Source of the DNA: Bacteroidales bacterium
Lineage (GTDB): Bacteria; Bacteroidota; Bacteroidia; Bacteroidales; VadinHA17
Length of the DNA stretch: 64,000 nt
Direction of reading: 5' to 3'
Assembly (NCBI GenBank): GCA_022865305.1
Contig: JALHSP010000147.1
Span: 235,197-299,196 of the forward strand
This document shows, in pieces, positions 34,179 through 43,009 of the stretch. The notes under the pieces were generated by a model. It had not been told where the DNA came from and searched no databases. It worked only from the letters and a program-made list of their open reading frames with translations. How positions within the stretch are numbered: the stretch's first letter is position 1; every line of letters starts with the position of its first letter. Made by a program: the position numbers and the translations under genes.

Positions 34179-34967
34179 ATGCCGGGAACTTCCCAAATAA
34201 CAGATATCCTTAATTCATTTTCACCCATCTGCCTGGAAGAGATGGATAATGTCAGGCTTATGGATCGTGTTGACACAAAATATATATTGTCAGTCAGCAG
34301 GTTGCCTGATATTATGTACAGGATGAACGGAAATTACAGGGTGCTGGATATAAATAAAGAAAGATCTTTTCGCTATGATACCACCTATCTCGACAGTATT
34401 GATTTCATGTTTTTCAACCAGCATGTTACCGGGAAGCTTGAAAGAAACAAGGTAAGATTCAGAAAATATGAAACGACGGGTACCACTTACCTCGAAGTTA
34501 AGAAAAGAACCAATAAAAACAGGACAAAAAAGTGGCGGATTGAAAATTTGCTTGTTGACAACAGCGACTGTGACAATAATGCCATTGAATTCATAAAAGA
34601 ATATATTCCTTTGAATTCGTCCATCCTCAAACCTGTGCTGACAAACACTTTTAAACGGATTACTTTTGTCGGATCAGATGTCAATGAGCGGATAACAATC
34701 GATTATGATCTCTTTTATTCAGGTTTAAACCGAAATCGTATCTCATTCCCCTTTATTGCCATCATTGAACTTAAACAGGATGGATTTTCAGACCGGTCAC
34801 CACTTGAAGGCATTCTGAAAGATTGTTTGATTCGTCCGGTTGGATTCAGTAAGTATTGTATCGGCTCTGCAATGCTGTACGATCTGCCACGTAAAAATAT
34901 TCTGAAGCCGAAATTTTTATTAATTAATAAATTAGAGAATGAATTTTACAAATGTTGCACTGCTTGA
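34179..34967 (+). CDS. VTC-domain (polyphosphate polymerase-like) protein
   Basis: A 262-aa protein of the VTC/CYTH-like tunnel family. Characteristic segments are MDRVDTKYILSVSRLPDIM near residues 28-46, RFRKYETTGTTYLEVKKRTNKNRTKKWR (basic tunnel residues), ERITIDYDLFYSG and FIAIIELKQDG. In yeast the VTC domain makes polyphosphate from ATP; bacterial versions are mostly uncharacterised. No membrane segment is visible, so it probably acts on the cytoplasmic face, associated with the DUF4956 membrane protein whose gene overlaps its end by 29 nt. The same gene pair recurs in many bacteria. Confidence 0.88.
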   Translation: MPGTSQITDILNSFSPICLEEMDNVRLMDRVDTKYILSVSRLPDIMYRMNGNYRVLDINKERSFRYDTTYLDSIDFMFFNQHVTGKLERNKVRFRKYETTGTTYLEVKKRTNKNRTKKWRIENLLVDNSDCDNNAIEFIKEYIPLNSSILKPVLTNTFKRITFVGSDVNERITIDYDLFYSGLNRNRISFPFIAIIELKQDGFSDRSPLEGILKDCLIRPVGFSKYCIGSAMLYDLPRKNILKPKFLLINKLENEFYKCCTA

Positions 34968-35640
34968 TGAAATTAAAATTGCAGGTGTGAATATCATTAA
35001 TGTTCCTGATTTTCTGGAACTTGTGATGAGGTTTGCCCTCAATACCGCAGTTATCCTTATTCTTGTCAGATGGTTATATTATTCAACAGTAAAACGGAAA
35101 GATTACCTGTTTACATATATACTGATCGCTAGCGTAGTATTCCTTTTATGTTTTCTGCTGGAGAGTGTTAAACTTCAGATTGGATTTGCATTAGGTCTTT
35201 TTGCGATTTTCGGAATCATTCGATACAGAACCAACTCCATACCGATCAAAGAAATGACCTATCTGTTCCTGGTTATTGGTATTTCTGTAATTAACGCGCT
35301 TACAAGTGAAAACACAACCCTGGTTGATCTTCTTTTTACTAATCTGGTAATTGTCTTTATTACATTTGGCCTTGAAAAACTCTGGCTGCTAAAACATGAA
35401 TCATCAAAAATCATTATATACGAAAAAATCAATCTTATAAGACCTGAGAACCGTAAGGAATTGCTCAAAGACCTTAGCGAAAGAACAGGCATCAGCAAAA
35501 TAAACAGGATTGAAATCGGGAGGATTGATTTCTTAAAAGATACCTGTGAAATGACAATTTATTATTATGTATCAGAGCCCGAAAGTAATCCTGACAATAC
35601 AAGTGATAATAATGAAAATGATGATGATGATGATGATTAA
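34939..35640 (+). CDS. DUF4956 membrane protein
   Basis: A 233-aa inner-membrane protein with about four hydrophobic segments between residues 27 and 152 (MRFALNTAVILILVRWLYYS; YILIASVVFLLCFLLESV; LGLFAIFGIIRYRTNSIPIKEMTYLF, the DUF4956 signature). A cytoplasmic domain of about 65 residues follows, then an acidic tail ending in six Asp. It overlaps the VTC gene. Partnership with VTC is inferred from gene order. The poly-Asp tail is encoded by a GAT repeat that, one frame over, encodes the Met run at the start of the next gene. Confidence 0.87.
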   Translation: MNFTNVALLDEIKIAGVNIINVPDFLELVMRFALNTAVILILVRWLYYSTVKRKDYLFTYILIASVVFLLCFLLESVKLQIGFALGLFAIFGIIRYRTNSIPIKEMTYLFLVIGISVINALTSENTTLVDLLFTNLVIVFITFGLEKLWLLKHESSKIIIYEKINLIRPENRKELLKDLSERTGISKINRIEIGRIDFLKDTCEMTIYYYVSEPESNPDNTSDNNENDDDDDD

Positions 35641-36301
35641 ACGAGCATTTATCCTTCTTGTTTTATCTTTATTTACAGCTGTTATTTATTCGCAGGAGAA
35701 AGATTTTGGAATCTGGTATGGTGTTACAATAAAACATGAAATTGTAAAAAAACTGGATCTTGAAATTGCTGCAGTCGTACGCACTTTTGAAAATGCAAAA
35801 AAGATTGAACAGGAATTTCTTGAAGGCGGGCTTGATTACAAGTTCAATGATTACTTATCAGCAGCAGGGTCTTACAGGCTTACCAACAATTATGAAGATG
35901 ATCTCAAATACCATCTGCAGCACAAATTATTCCTGGATCTTAAAGGCAATCTGAAAATTGCTGATTTAAGCCTTACCGGACGCTTCAGATTTCAGGCAAG
36001 ATATAAGACATATTTTGAAGATGTGGATGACAAAATACCCGATTATACCGCCAGGATCAGGTTGAAAGCAACATACAAGACATTCTCATTCCCTTTAAAT
36101 CCTTATGTTTATGCTGAAACATTCCTGCCCTTGAATGATGACAGGGACAAGGTAATCGGGAAAAACAGGTTTGGCGCAGGGCTGGAATTCAGTATAGGCA
36201 AACGACATTCAATTGAAGCAGAATATCTCTTTCAGCGTGATTTTCTGCCAAATCTCCTCGATGAAAATATTATTTCCTTTAACTACACCCTGAAGTTTTA
36301 A
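35633..36301 (+). CDS. DUF2490-type outer-membrane beta-barrel protein
   Basis: About 222 aa from the last in-frame ATG of a run (35612, 35618-35633 are all possible). It has a signal peptide MIKRAFILLVLSLFTAVIYSQ and then alternating amphipathic strands: DFGIWYGVTIKHEIVKKLDLEIAAVVRTF, YLSAAGSYRLTNNYEDDLKYHLQHKLFLDL, ending in FQRDFLPNLLDENIISFNYTLKF with the terminal Phe typical of barrels. DUF2490 proteins are predicted small outer-membrane barrels of unknown role. It is the last gene of the LTD-VTC-DUF4956 cluster. It overlaps the DUF4956 stop by 8 nt or more. Confidence 0.82.
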   Translation: MIKRAFILLVLSLFTAVIYSQEKDFGIWYGVTIKHEIVKKLDLEIAAVVRTFENAKKIEQEFLEGGLDYKFNDYLSAAGSYRLTNNYEDDLKYHLQHKLFLDLKGNLKIADLSLTGRFRFQARYKTYFEDVDDKIPDYTARIRLKATYKTFSFPLNPYVYAETFLPLNDDRDKVIGKNRFGAGLEFSIGKRHSIEAEYLFQRDFLPNLLDENIISFNYTLKF

Positions 36302-36329
36302 GAAACTGAAAACCATAAAGCAAACTGAT

Positions 36330-37691
36330 ATGAAATTTCCACGACTAATAATTACACTTATCTTTGGTCTTATCATTTCATTTAATTCCTCATCCGGGCA
36401 GCAGATCAGTGCTGACCGTCAATGGCCCGGTTACCGTGGTTATTTTGCTTCAGGTGTCCTCGATAATGCAGATCTTCCGGCGACATTTGATCTGAATAAA
36501 AAAATAAACATTAAATGGAAGACAGAAATACCTGGTATGGGTATCTCCAGCCCGGTAATATGGGGAAATAAACTATTCATCACCACCGCCATCAGTGCAG
36601 CCGATAAAGCAGGGTTCAAACCGGGACTTTATGGTGATGTTACGCCTGTAAAGGATTCATCGGTACATGAATGGAAAGTGTATTGCATTGATAAGAAAAC
36701 AGGGAAAATGATATGGGAAAGAACGTCTTATAAAGGTATCCCGAAGATGAAGCGCCATCCGAAATCAACACATGCAAACACAACTGTTGCAACTGATGGT
36801 AACTTTGTTGTTGCATTCTTCGGATCGGAAGGGCTCTATTGTTATGATATGAACGGAAAGCTGCAATGGCAAAAGAATTTCGGAGTGCTCAGATCAGTCT
36901 TCTTCATAATGGAAAATGCAGAATGGGAATTTGCCAGCTCACCAATCATTTCTGACGGGAGGGTTATTATTCAGTGTGATGTGATGGAAGATTCATTTGT
37001 AGCCGCATACGACATCAGAACTGGAAAAGAGCTGTGGAAAACAATGAGGGATGAATATCCAGGCTGGTGTACTCCCAATATATATAAATATGCGGGCAGA
37101 ACTTATGTTGCAGTCAACGGATATAAACATCGCGGAGGATACGATTTTGAAACAGGAAAAGAAATATGGAAAATGTCAGGGGGAGGCGATATCCAGATAC
37201 CTACACCCATAATCGGAAATGAACTGATCTATTTTAACAGTGCTCATGGCAAGAGCTCTCCGATTCTTGCAGTAAAAACAAGCGCAAAAGGTGATATTAC
37301 TCTTAAGGAAGGTGAAACTTCAAATTCAGGCATACTCTGGAGCATGCCCCGTGGTGGTTCATATATCCATACCATGCTTCTTTATCATAACCGGCTCTAT
37401 AATGTTCTTTGGAATGGTACTGTCAACTGCCTCGATCCTTTTACCGGAAAAGAGATTTATAATGCCAAACTCGGTAAAGCAAAAAGCTTTATAGCTTCAC
37501 CTGTGGCATCGGATGGTAAAATATTTATAGTAGATGAAGAGGGGACAGTTTATATTATTCAGGATGGAGATACATTCAACTTAATTGCTGAGATCCCGAT
37601 GAATGATATTTGTATGACCGCTCCTGCAATTACTGATGGTATGATATTTTTCAGAACACAGAAATACCTGATTGCAGTAGGGAAGAATTAA
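36330..37691 (+). CDS. Secreted PQQ-like beta-propeller protein 1 (plus strand)
   Basis: A 453-aa protein with a signal peptide (ending SSSGQQ, about residue 24), then the family opening RQWPGYRGYFASG and repeated propeller blades marked by W-x-x-x-x-DKKTGKMIWE, YDIRTGKELWK and YDFETGKEIWK. These are PQQ_2/BamB-type repeats. Eight-bladed folds are usual; no PQQ-ligand set or catalytic Asp typical of alcohol dehydrogenases is recognised, so an enzyme activity is not claimed. It is the only propeller gene here on the plus strand and converges on the FtsX permease gene with a 2-nt gap. It is related to five propellers in the minus-strand operon. Confidence 0.85.
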   Translation: MKFPRLIITLIFGLIISFNSSSGQQISADRQWPGYRGYFASGVLDNADLPATFDLNKKINIKWKTEIPGMGISSPVIWGNKLFITTAISAADKAGFKPGLYGDVTPVKDSSVHEWKVYCIDKKTGKMIWERTSYKGIPKMKRHPKSTHANTTVATDGNFVVAFFGSEGLYCYDMNGKLQWQKNFGVLRSVFFIMENAEWEFASSPIISDGRVIIQCDVMEDSFVAAYDIRTGKELWKTMRDEYPGWCTPNIYKYAGRTYVAVNGYKHRGGYDFETGKEIWKMSGGGDIQIPTPIIGNELIYFNSAHGKSSPILAVKTSAKGDITLKEGETSNSGILWSMPRGGSYIHTMLLYHNRLYNVLWNGTVNCLDPFTGKEIYNAKLGKAKSFIASPVASDGKIFIVDEEGTVYIIQDGDTFNLIAEIPMNDICMTAPAITDGMIFFRTQKYLIAVGKN

Positions 37692-37693
37692 GC

Positions 37694-40600
37694 TCATTCT
37701 CTCCTTAGCTGTATTATCAGGGAACTGCCCTTTACTGACCTTACTGATATTAATATTGCGATTAATCCTGCTGCACATACAGATAGAATCATAAAAATTA
37801 GAATCTTCCAGGGCACACCTGAACCATTAATAATTGAAGGTGAAGTTGCTAAAAGTCCTGAGACTGTACCTGCTAAAACTCCCCATAACAGAATCCCTGT
37901 CTGGTCTTTTAAAATAAGACTCCTTATCTGGCCGGGTGAATAACCCGTTGCCATCATCAATGCAAACTCACGCTTTCGCTGATTAAAATTGCGTATAAGT
38001 ATAAATCCCAAACCCGCTACTCCAAGTATCATACCTAAAGTGCCAAGAATTGTAAAAACATCAAGGTAAGTGTTAGTTACCTGGAAAAAGGATGCCAGTT
38101 TTTCGCCGGCAGGTTGCACTGAAATACCGTATCCGGCAAACCTTTCACTCAAAGTATTCCTGTAAAACTCTGATAATTCAGGATTTCCGTTTATGAGAAA
38201 AATCGAGTTACCTGCGATTGTGGGAAAGTACTTTTCGAAGTTTCTTTCTCCTATAAGGAGATACCCCTGAAATACCGAAGATTTGAGACCTGCACAGATG
38301 ACTATGTTTACAGGTTGCCCGTTTTCCGCTTTATATATAAGGGTATCACCTGTTTTTATTTTAAGCCCCCATTGCAAAACTGTCTGGTCAGCAATTCCGT
38401 ATATTGTATTGGCTGCCGGCAGGTCATTTAAAAGCTTCCACGGATTCATTCCTTTTGCATCTTTGATTGCGGTAGCAAAAGAAAATGATCCTTTGGCTAT
38501 GAATGATGAAGGATCAATACCCAGGATTGATGGTGCAGTAACATGATTAAGATTCAGACAGCTTGCATCATCACCTGGTAACCTTTTTGCCTGAACAAAT
38601 TTAAGATCGGATAGTGTCTCTTCTTCAAGACCGAACTCTTTCCTTCCTTCATCGCCGGTCAGGTCTTCCTTAACCGGAACAGCAGATTCAGCCCATAACA
38701 GGTATCCCCCTGTACCTCCGGCAGGAAGTAGCATTTTATTGCTTAAGACCTGCCTGTTGGCTCCTGTAATTATTATGGCAAATATTCCAGCGGCGATAAA
38801 AATCACAGGAGTTATGGCATGTGAAGGATGAAAGGAATAAAATTGTCTTGAATAATTATGCCGTAGTTGGTCAGTTTTATCAGATACTCCTTCTGTTCCT
38901 GTGTAATATTGCCGTAAAGCCAGGACGATCGAAATTAAAAGGAATGAACCTCCCAAAAACGAAAATAATGTTGAATAATCCCTGAGAACCAGGGATAAGA
39001 CAATTGCGACTGAAGTTAAAATAAAGGAGACGAGCAGAATAAACAAATTCTGCCCTGATGAGTGAATTTCTAATTCTCCTTTTTCAGATTTTCCCTGGCT
39101 GCCCAGAAAGGATATTACTTTAAACAGGATAAGCATTGAGGTGATCAGGACAGTTATCAGGAGACCGGACAGGATAGGTAAGAAACTGAAGTCAGCAGCA
39201 ATAGTATTTGTCTGAACCGCTCCAGACCAGACTGAATTAAGGGCATAGATAATCAGCATATTAACAAAATAGCCCAGAAATACACCCGGGATGGCTCCGG
39301 CTAAAGAAAGAACTGATGTCTCAAGAAATAATAGCTTTTTTATAAAGTTATTTCTGAATCCAAGGGCAAAATATGTTCTGACCTGATTTTTCCTGCTTTC
39401 AAAAAACATCGATACAGTCAGGGATAGCAGAATAATGCAGGAAATAACAATAAAGATACCCAGACTAAGAAACAATGTACTGAAATCGACACCTTCACCG
39501 GCAGCTTTGTTGCTTGCTTTCCTGGCATCTGAAATTGTAAAACCTGTATGTTCGGGAACAATTGACCCGCTAAGCAGTTCAGTAATCTCTGACGGGGTTA
39601 ATGCTTCAGTAAATCTTATGGCAGTTGCAGTTCCGAAAATATTACCCCAGATCTCTTTACCTGTTTCATAAGTAATGAATGCTTTTGGAGTGCCCTTATA
39701 ATTGTCCCAGTAATCTTCATCTTTATCCCTGATCCTTTCCATTAATAACGGAACACCGGCATCCCATGCGGAGCATGTTGTGCTTCCCGAAATCCCCGGA
39801 AAATCAGGCATTAATGTTTGATCCAGGTATCTGCTGCTGCTGTCAATAATACCGGAGATAATGAATATTTTATTTTTTTCTTCGAGGAGACGACCTGTTC
39901 CGGGATCATACCATGTCAGTGTTATAGTGTCTCTTACCTTGGCTTTAAGGTCTTCACTGAGCCACCTGCTTATAATTATTTCATCCTCATCGATATCCTG
40001 ATAAAGTGAAGCAGGCATTGCTGTGACAAAAGAATACGGTGTCTCCGTTCCGGATAAATGAATGCTGTTCGCCAGATATGTGATTACAGGATATCCTGAA
40101 GGAATAGTACCTAAAATGTCTTCGACAACTGAACTGTCAATAAATATTCTGTCTGAAATAAGCTCCGGCTCTCCTGTTTTTGCTGACACTCTTACTGTAA
40201 GGCCGATATCGGTAGGTGACAGAAGTCTTGAAAGCACCTGAAAAAAAGATGTATATGGATAGTTTTTACTGTTCCGGATAAGTAACCTGTTAGCTTTCTG
40301 TTTATTGTTTTTTTCAGGTTGCAGATCGGTAAAGTTTATGAAAACATTCATCGGGATAATCTGGCTGATTCCGAGTGAAAAATTCCCTGACTGTTGTGGG
40401 GTAATTATCTTCCCGACTTTCATCACCTTTGAACTATTATTATTCCTGGAAGGTGCAAATGGTGCATTGGCCGGGATAGGATTAATATCTCTGAAACTGA
40501 TTATAATTTCATCACCGGATTTCAGTCCAAGATGTTGTGCCAGCCTGTAATTAACCGCAACAGTCCCGGGATTAACAATTACCGGATCTCTTCCATGAAA

Positions 40601-40957
40601 AAGGAAAAAATCATTTCCGATTGCATAAATCTTTACATTTAAAGCTGTTAGTCCCGTGGAAAAGTTCTGGCAAAATCCTTCTGCCTCAAGCAATGATACA
40701 GCTTTTTCACCTGTGCTTTCTGTGATTCTTTTTGCCAGTGAAGCATCAAAATATCTGAGTCCTGAGCTGATAACGATGTCAGTATTTCCAAGTCTTTCTG
40801 ATGCGGTTCTCCTGAGGCTGCTTCTTACCGAATAGCCCGTAAACAGGGATCCTGTTATTACGGCTGACAGCAAAGCTACAATAATGATCTGGTTCACAGA
40901 GGCTTTACTGTAAAAGATGAGTGATCTGGCAACTATTTTATATGGATCCGGCTTCAT
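37694..40957 (-). CDS. FtsX-family ABC transporter permease, two-domain (MacB/LolCE-like)
   Basis: A 1087-aa inner-membrane protein. One N-terminal membrane helix (IIIVALLSAVITGSLFTGYSVR) is followed by a large periplasmic region of about 430 residues. A first FtsX unit lies near 490-640 (LFLSLGIFIVISCIILLSLTVSMFFESRKNQVRTYFALGF), then further helices, a second periplasmic domain, and a C-terminal FtsX unit near 960-1085 (TILGTLGMILGVAGLGFILIRNFNQRKREFALMMATGYSPGQI). Such permeases move lipoproteins, peptides or envelope components out of the membrane. It is the last gene of the eleven-gene minus-strand operon, 19 nt after its ATPase. Confidence 0.9.
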   Translation of the reverse strand: MKPDPYKIVARSLIFYSKASVNQIIIVALLSAVITGSLFTGYSVRSSLRRTASERLGNTDIVISSGLRYFDASLAKRITESTGEKAVSLLEAEGFCQNFSTGLTALNVKIYAIGNDFFLFHGRDPVIVNPGTVAVNYRLAQHLGLKSGDEIIISFRDINPIPANAPFAPSRNNNSSKVMKVGKIITPQQSGNFSLGISQIIPMNVFINFTDLQPEKNNKQKANRLLIRNSKNYPYTSFFQVLSRLLSPTDIGLTVRVSAKTGEPELISDRIFIDSSVVEDILGTIPSGYPVITYLANSIHLSGTETPYSFVTAMPASLYQDIDEDEIIISRWLSEDLKAKVRDTITLTWYDPGTGRLLEEKNKIFIISGIIDSSSRYLDQTLMPDFPGISGSTTCSAWDAGVPLLMERIRDKDEDYWDNYKGTPKAFITYETGKEIWGNIFGTATAIRFTEALTPSEITELLSGSIVPEHTGFTISDARKASNKAAGEGVDFSTLFLSLGIFIVISCIILLSLTVSMFFESRKNQVRTYFALGFRNNFIKKLLFLETSVLSLAGAIPGVFLGYFVNMLIIYALNSVWSGAVQTNTIAADFSFLPILSGLLITVLITSMLILFKVISFLGSQGKSEKGELEIHSSGQNLFILLVSFILTSVAIVLSLVLRDYSTLFSFLGGSFLLISIVLALRQYYTGTEGVSDKTDQLRHNYSRQFYSFHPSHAITPVIFIAAGIFAIIITGANRQVLSNKMLLPAGGTGGYLLWAESAVPVKEDLTGDEGRKEFGLEEETLSDLKFVQAKRLPGDDASCLNLNHVTAPSILGIDPSSFIAKGSFSFATAIKDAKGMNPWKLLNDLPAANTIYGIADQTVLQWGLKIKTGDTLIYKAENGQPVNIVICAGLKSSVFQGYLLIGERNFEKYFPTIAGNSIFLINGNPELSEFYRNTLSERFAGYGISVQPAGEKLASFFQVTNTYLDVFTILGTLGMILGVAGLGFILIRNFNQRKREFALMMATGYSPGQIRSLILKDQTGILLWGVLAGTVSGLLATSPSIINGSGVPWKILIFMILSVCAAGLIAILISVRSVKGSSLIIQLRRE

Positions 40958-40976
40958 TAAACACAGCTTTTCGGAA

Positions 40977-41642
40977 TTATTTTACCAGCTTACCTTTCTC
41001 CAGCTTAAGGTGGAGTTTCATTTTGGAGGCAAGATCAGCGGAGTGGGTAACAGCAATCAGGGTAATACCGTATTCCCTGTTCATTTCTGTCAGAAGGTTA
41101 CCAAGAAGGTCTGCATTATTTGCATCCAGCGATCCTGTTGGTTCATCGGCCAGAAGCAGAAATGGCTTGTTGATAAGAGCTCTTACAAGCGTGACACGCT
41201 GGGCTTCACCTCCTGAGATCCGGAAAGGATATTTATCCGCGATCCCTGTAATTCCGATCCGTGCCATTAAGTTGTTTGCATAAGTAACTTTCTCGTCATA
41301 TTCACTGCCCGATATTTTAGAGGCAAATAACGGTAACATAATGTTTTCTTTCACAGTAAGATGCGGTAGAAGCAGGTGATCCTGGAAGATAAAGCCTATA
41401 TTTTTATTTCTGTGCCTGGCTGATTCTTCAGGAGTAAGACTGAGAATTGAATTGCCCCGAAAAGTAATATTACCCGCATCCGGATAGTCTAATAATCCGA
41501 TTATATTCATCAGAGTTGTTTTTCCTGATCCTGATGGGCCTGTAACAGCTATTGAATCACCTTCTGCAACATTAAGATTCAATCCATCAAGAACCAGTCC
41601 TCTCTGATCAAACGATTTTGAGATTTTTTCCAGCAGGAGCAT
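40977..41642 (-). CDS. ABC transporter ATP-binding protein (LolD/MacB type)
   Basis: A 221-aa ATPase. Walker A is GPSGSGKTT near residues 35-43, the Q-loop is IGFIFQDHLLLPHL, the signature ISGGEAQRV replaces LSGGQ, and Walker B is FLLLADEPTGSLD followed by the H-loop AVTHS. Type and length match LolD/MacB-like mechanotransmission ABC ATPases that pair with FtsX permeases. It lies 19 nt before the permease and 18 nt after the glycosyltransferase. It is cytoplasmic. Confidence 0.94.
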   Translation of the reverse strand: MLLLEKISKSFDQRGLVLDGLNLNVAEGDSIAVTGPSGSGKTTLMNIIGLLDYPDAGNITFRGNSILSLTPEESARHRNKNIGFIFQDHLLLPHLTVKENIMLPLFASKISGSEYDEKVTYANNLMARIGITGIADKYPFRISGGEAQRVTLVRALINKPFLLLADEPTGSLDANNADLLGNLLTEMNREYGITLIAVTHSADLASKMKLHLKLEKGKLVK

Positions 41643-41660
41643 TTGGACAGGCAGTTTTAG

Positions 41661-42959
41661 TTATTTCTGAATAAAGACTTTATTATAAACCTCTGATAAA
41701 CCGATAGACATTTTATGAAGAGACAGTTCTTTTCCGACTCTGATCTGCCCGGTATTTCCCAGTTCACTCCTGATCTTACTGTCATTTAACAAATGTAGCA
41801 GTGCATCTGACAGTTCTTGAATATTGTCAGGCGAATATATTATCCCTCCACCGGTAATCTCAATTATTTCAGGAAAGGCTCCGGTTGCAGGCTGTACAAC
41901 GGGAATACCTGCACTATTTGCTTCAAGGATATATAAGCCGTATCCGTCGTATTTTCTTACAGGAACGCTGATGACATCGACATTATTAAAGAATTCCATC
42001 TTTTTATTCCCATGGAACTCAGGATATATTTTTACGCTCTTCTGGAATCCGTGCTGTCTGATCTTTTTTATCTGTTCGGTAATAAAAGGTTTATCATCAC
42101 CGGTATAGCCACCGCATACATTTAACGTCAGACCAGGAACTATATCTGCTGATTTTAGCAGAATAAATGCATCGACAAGCTTATCAAATCCGTTATGATA
42201 ACTTACACGGCAGAAATAACCTATTGCCGGTGGATGTGATTCATCTTTTGAAATGTCGAAGTGTTCAGCATCAAATCCGAGAGGTACAACATGGATGTTA
42301 TCACCTTTCAAACCGGTCTTTTTAATAAACAGCTCTTTATAGTATCTGCTGGGGGTCACAAAACTATCCACATAAACAGATTCCTTAGCAATCATATTCC
42401 ACGCTTTTCCCTGGAATGGCTCAACCATATCATCAATCCAGTCATCTTCATTAAGAAGTGAACAGACTATCTTTACATTAATTCTGTTTTTCAACTGCCT
42501 GGCCAGACCGAGAATAAGTGCATTTGATAAGTGTATTATTTCAGGCTTACCATCTTTTAATAAATATTTTATCAGTCTGTCAACTTCATCTTTACGGAAA
42601 GCATTGTCACCTTCGATCATGTTTAAGGTAAGATTCTCCAGTCCTTCGGTACGTGTGGTCCCTGCCTGACGCGCCGCAAGCTTCAGAAACGGAGCAGAAT
42701 CAAATATTTTTTCCAGAAACATAGGCATGTTCCTGAATATGGGAACCTTCTCCCGCAGATACATCGAGATTGCACCAAAAAATATCTGTTTGTCAAGTCC
42801 GTTTTCGATATTAGTTTTATCAGGAGGAAGATATAGCGGAATAGCCTTTGCAGTGATGCCTGGAGCTTTCCTGATCGCTCTAAGGTAAAGCATATCGCGG
42901 TAGCAGTTACCACAATAAAATGAGCCTCCTGAACCTGTAATAAGATATACAATTTTCAT
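41661..42959 (-). CDS. Glycosyltransferase family 4 protein
   Basis: A 432-aa GT-B glycosyltransferase. The ATG at 42959 (MKIVYLITGSGGSFYCGN) is preferred; one 30 nt upstream at 42989 is possible. The C-terminal half carries the GT4 pattern: HPPAIGYFCRVSYHNGFDKLVDAF, then the E-x7-E-like nucleotide-sugar motif GYGLYILEANSAGIPVVQP. Unusual features are the N-terminal SFYCGNCYRD cysteine pair and a long middle insertion. Acceptor and sugar are unknown. Its place between propeller genes and the ABC genes suggests it modifies something assembled or exported by this operon. Confidence 0.87.
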   Translation of the reverse strand: MKIVYLITGSGGSFYCGNCYRDMLYLRAIRKAPGITAKAIPLYLPPDKTNIENGLDKQIFFGAISMYLREKVPIFRNMPMFLEKIFDSAPFLKLAARQAGTTRTEGLENLTLNMIEGDNAFRKDEVDRLIKYLLKDGKPEIIHLSNALILGLARQLKNRINVKIVCSLLNEDDWIDDMVEPFQGKAWNMIAKESVYVDSFVTPSRYYKELFIKKTGLKGDNIHVVPLGFDAEHFDISKDESHPPAIGYFCRVSYHNGFDKLVDAFILLKSADIVPGLTLNVCGGYTGDDKPFITEQIKKIRQHGFQKSVKIYPEFHGNKKMEFFNNVDVISVPVRKYDGYGLYILEANSAGIPVVQPATGAFPEIIEITGGGIIYSPDNIQELSDALLHLLNDSKIRSELGNTGQIRVGKELSLHKMSIGLSEVYNKVFIQK

Positions 42960-43009
42960 TGCTTTTTTTTCTTCTCTGTGGATCTTCAATATTACTTTAT
43001 GCGGCTTGT

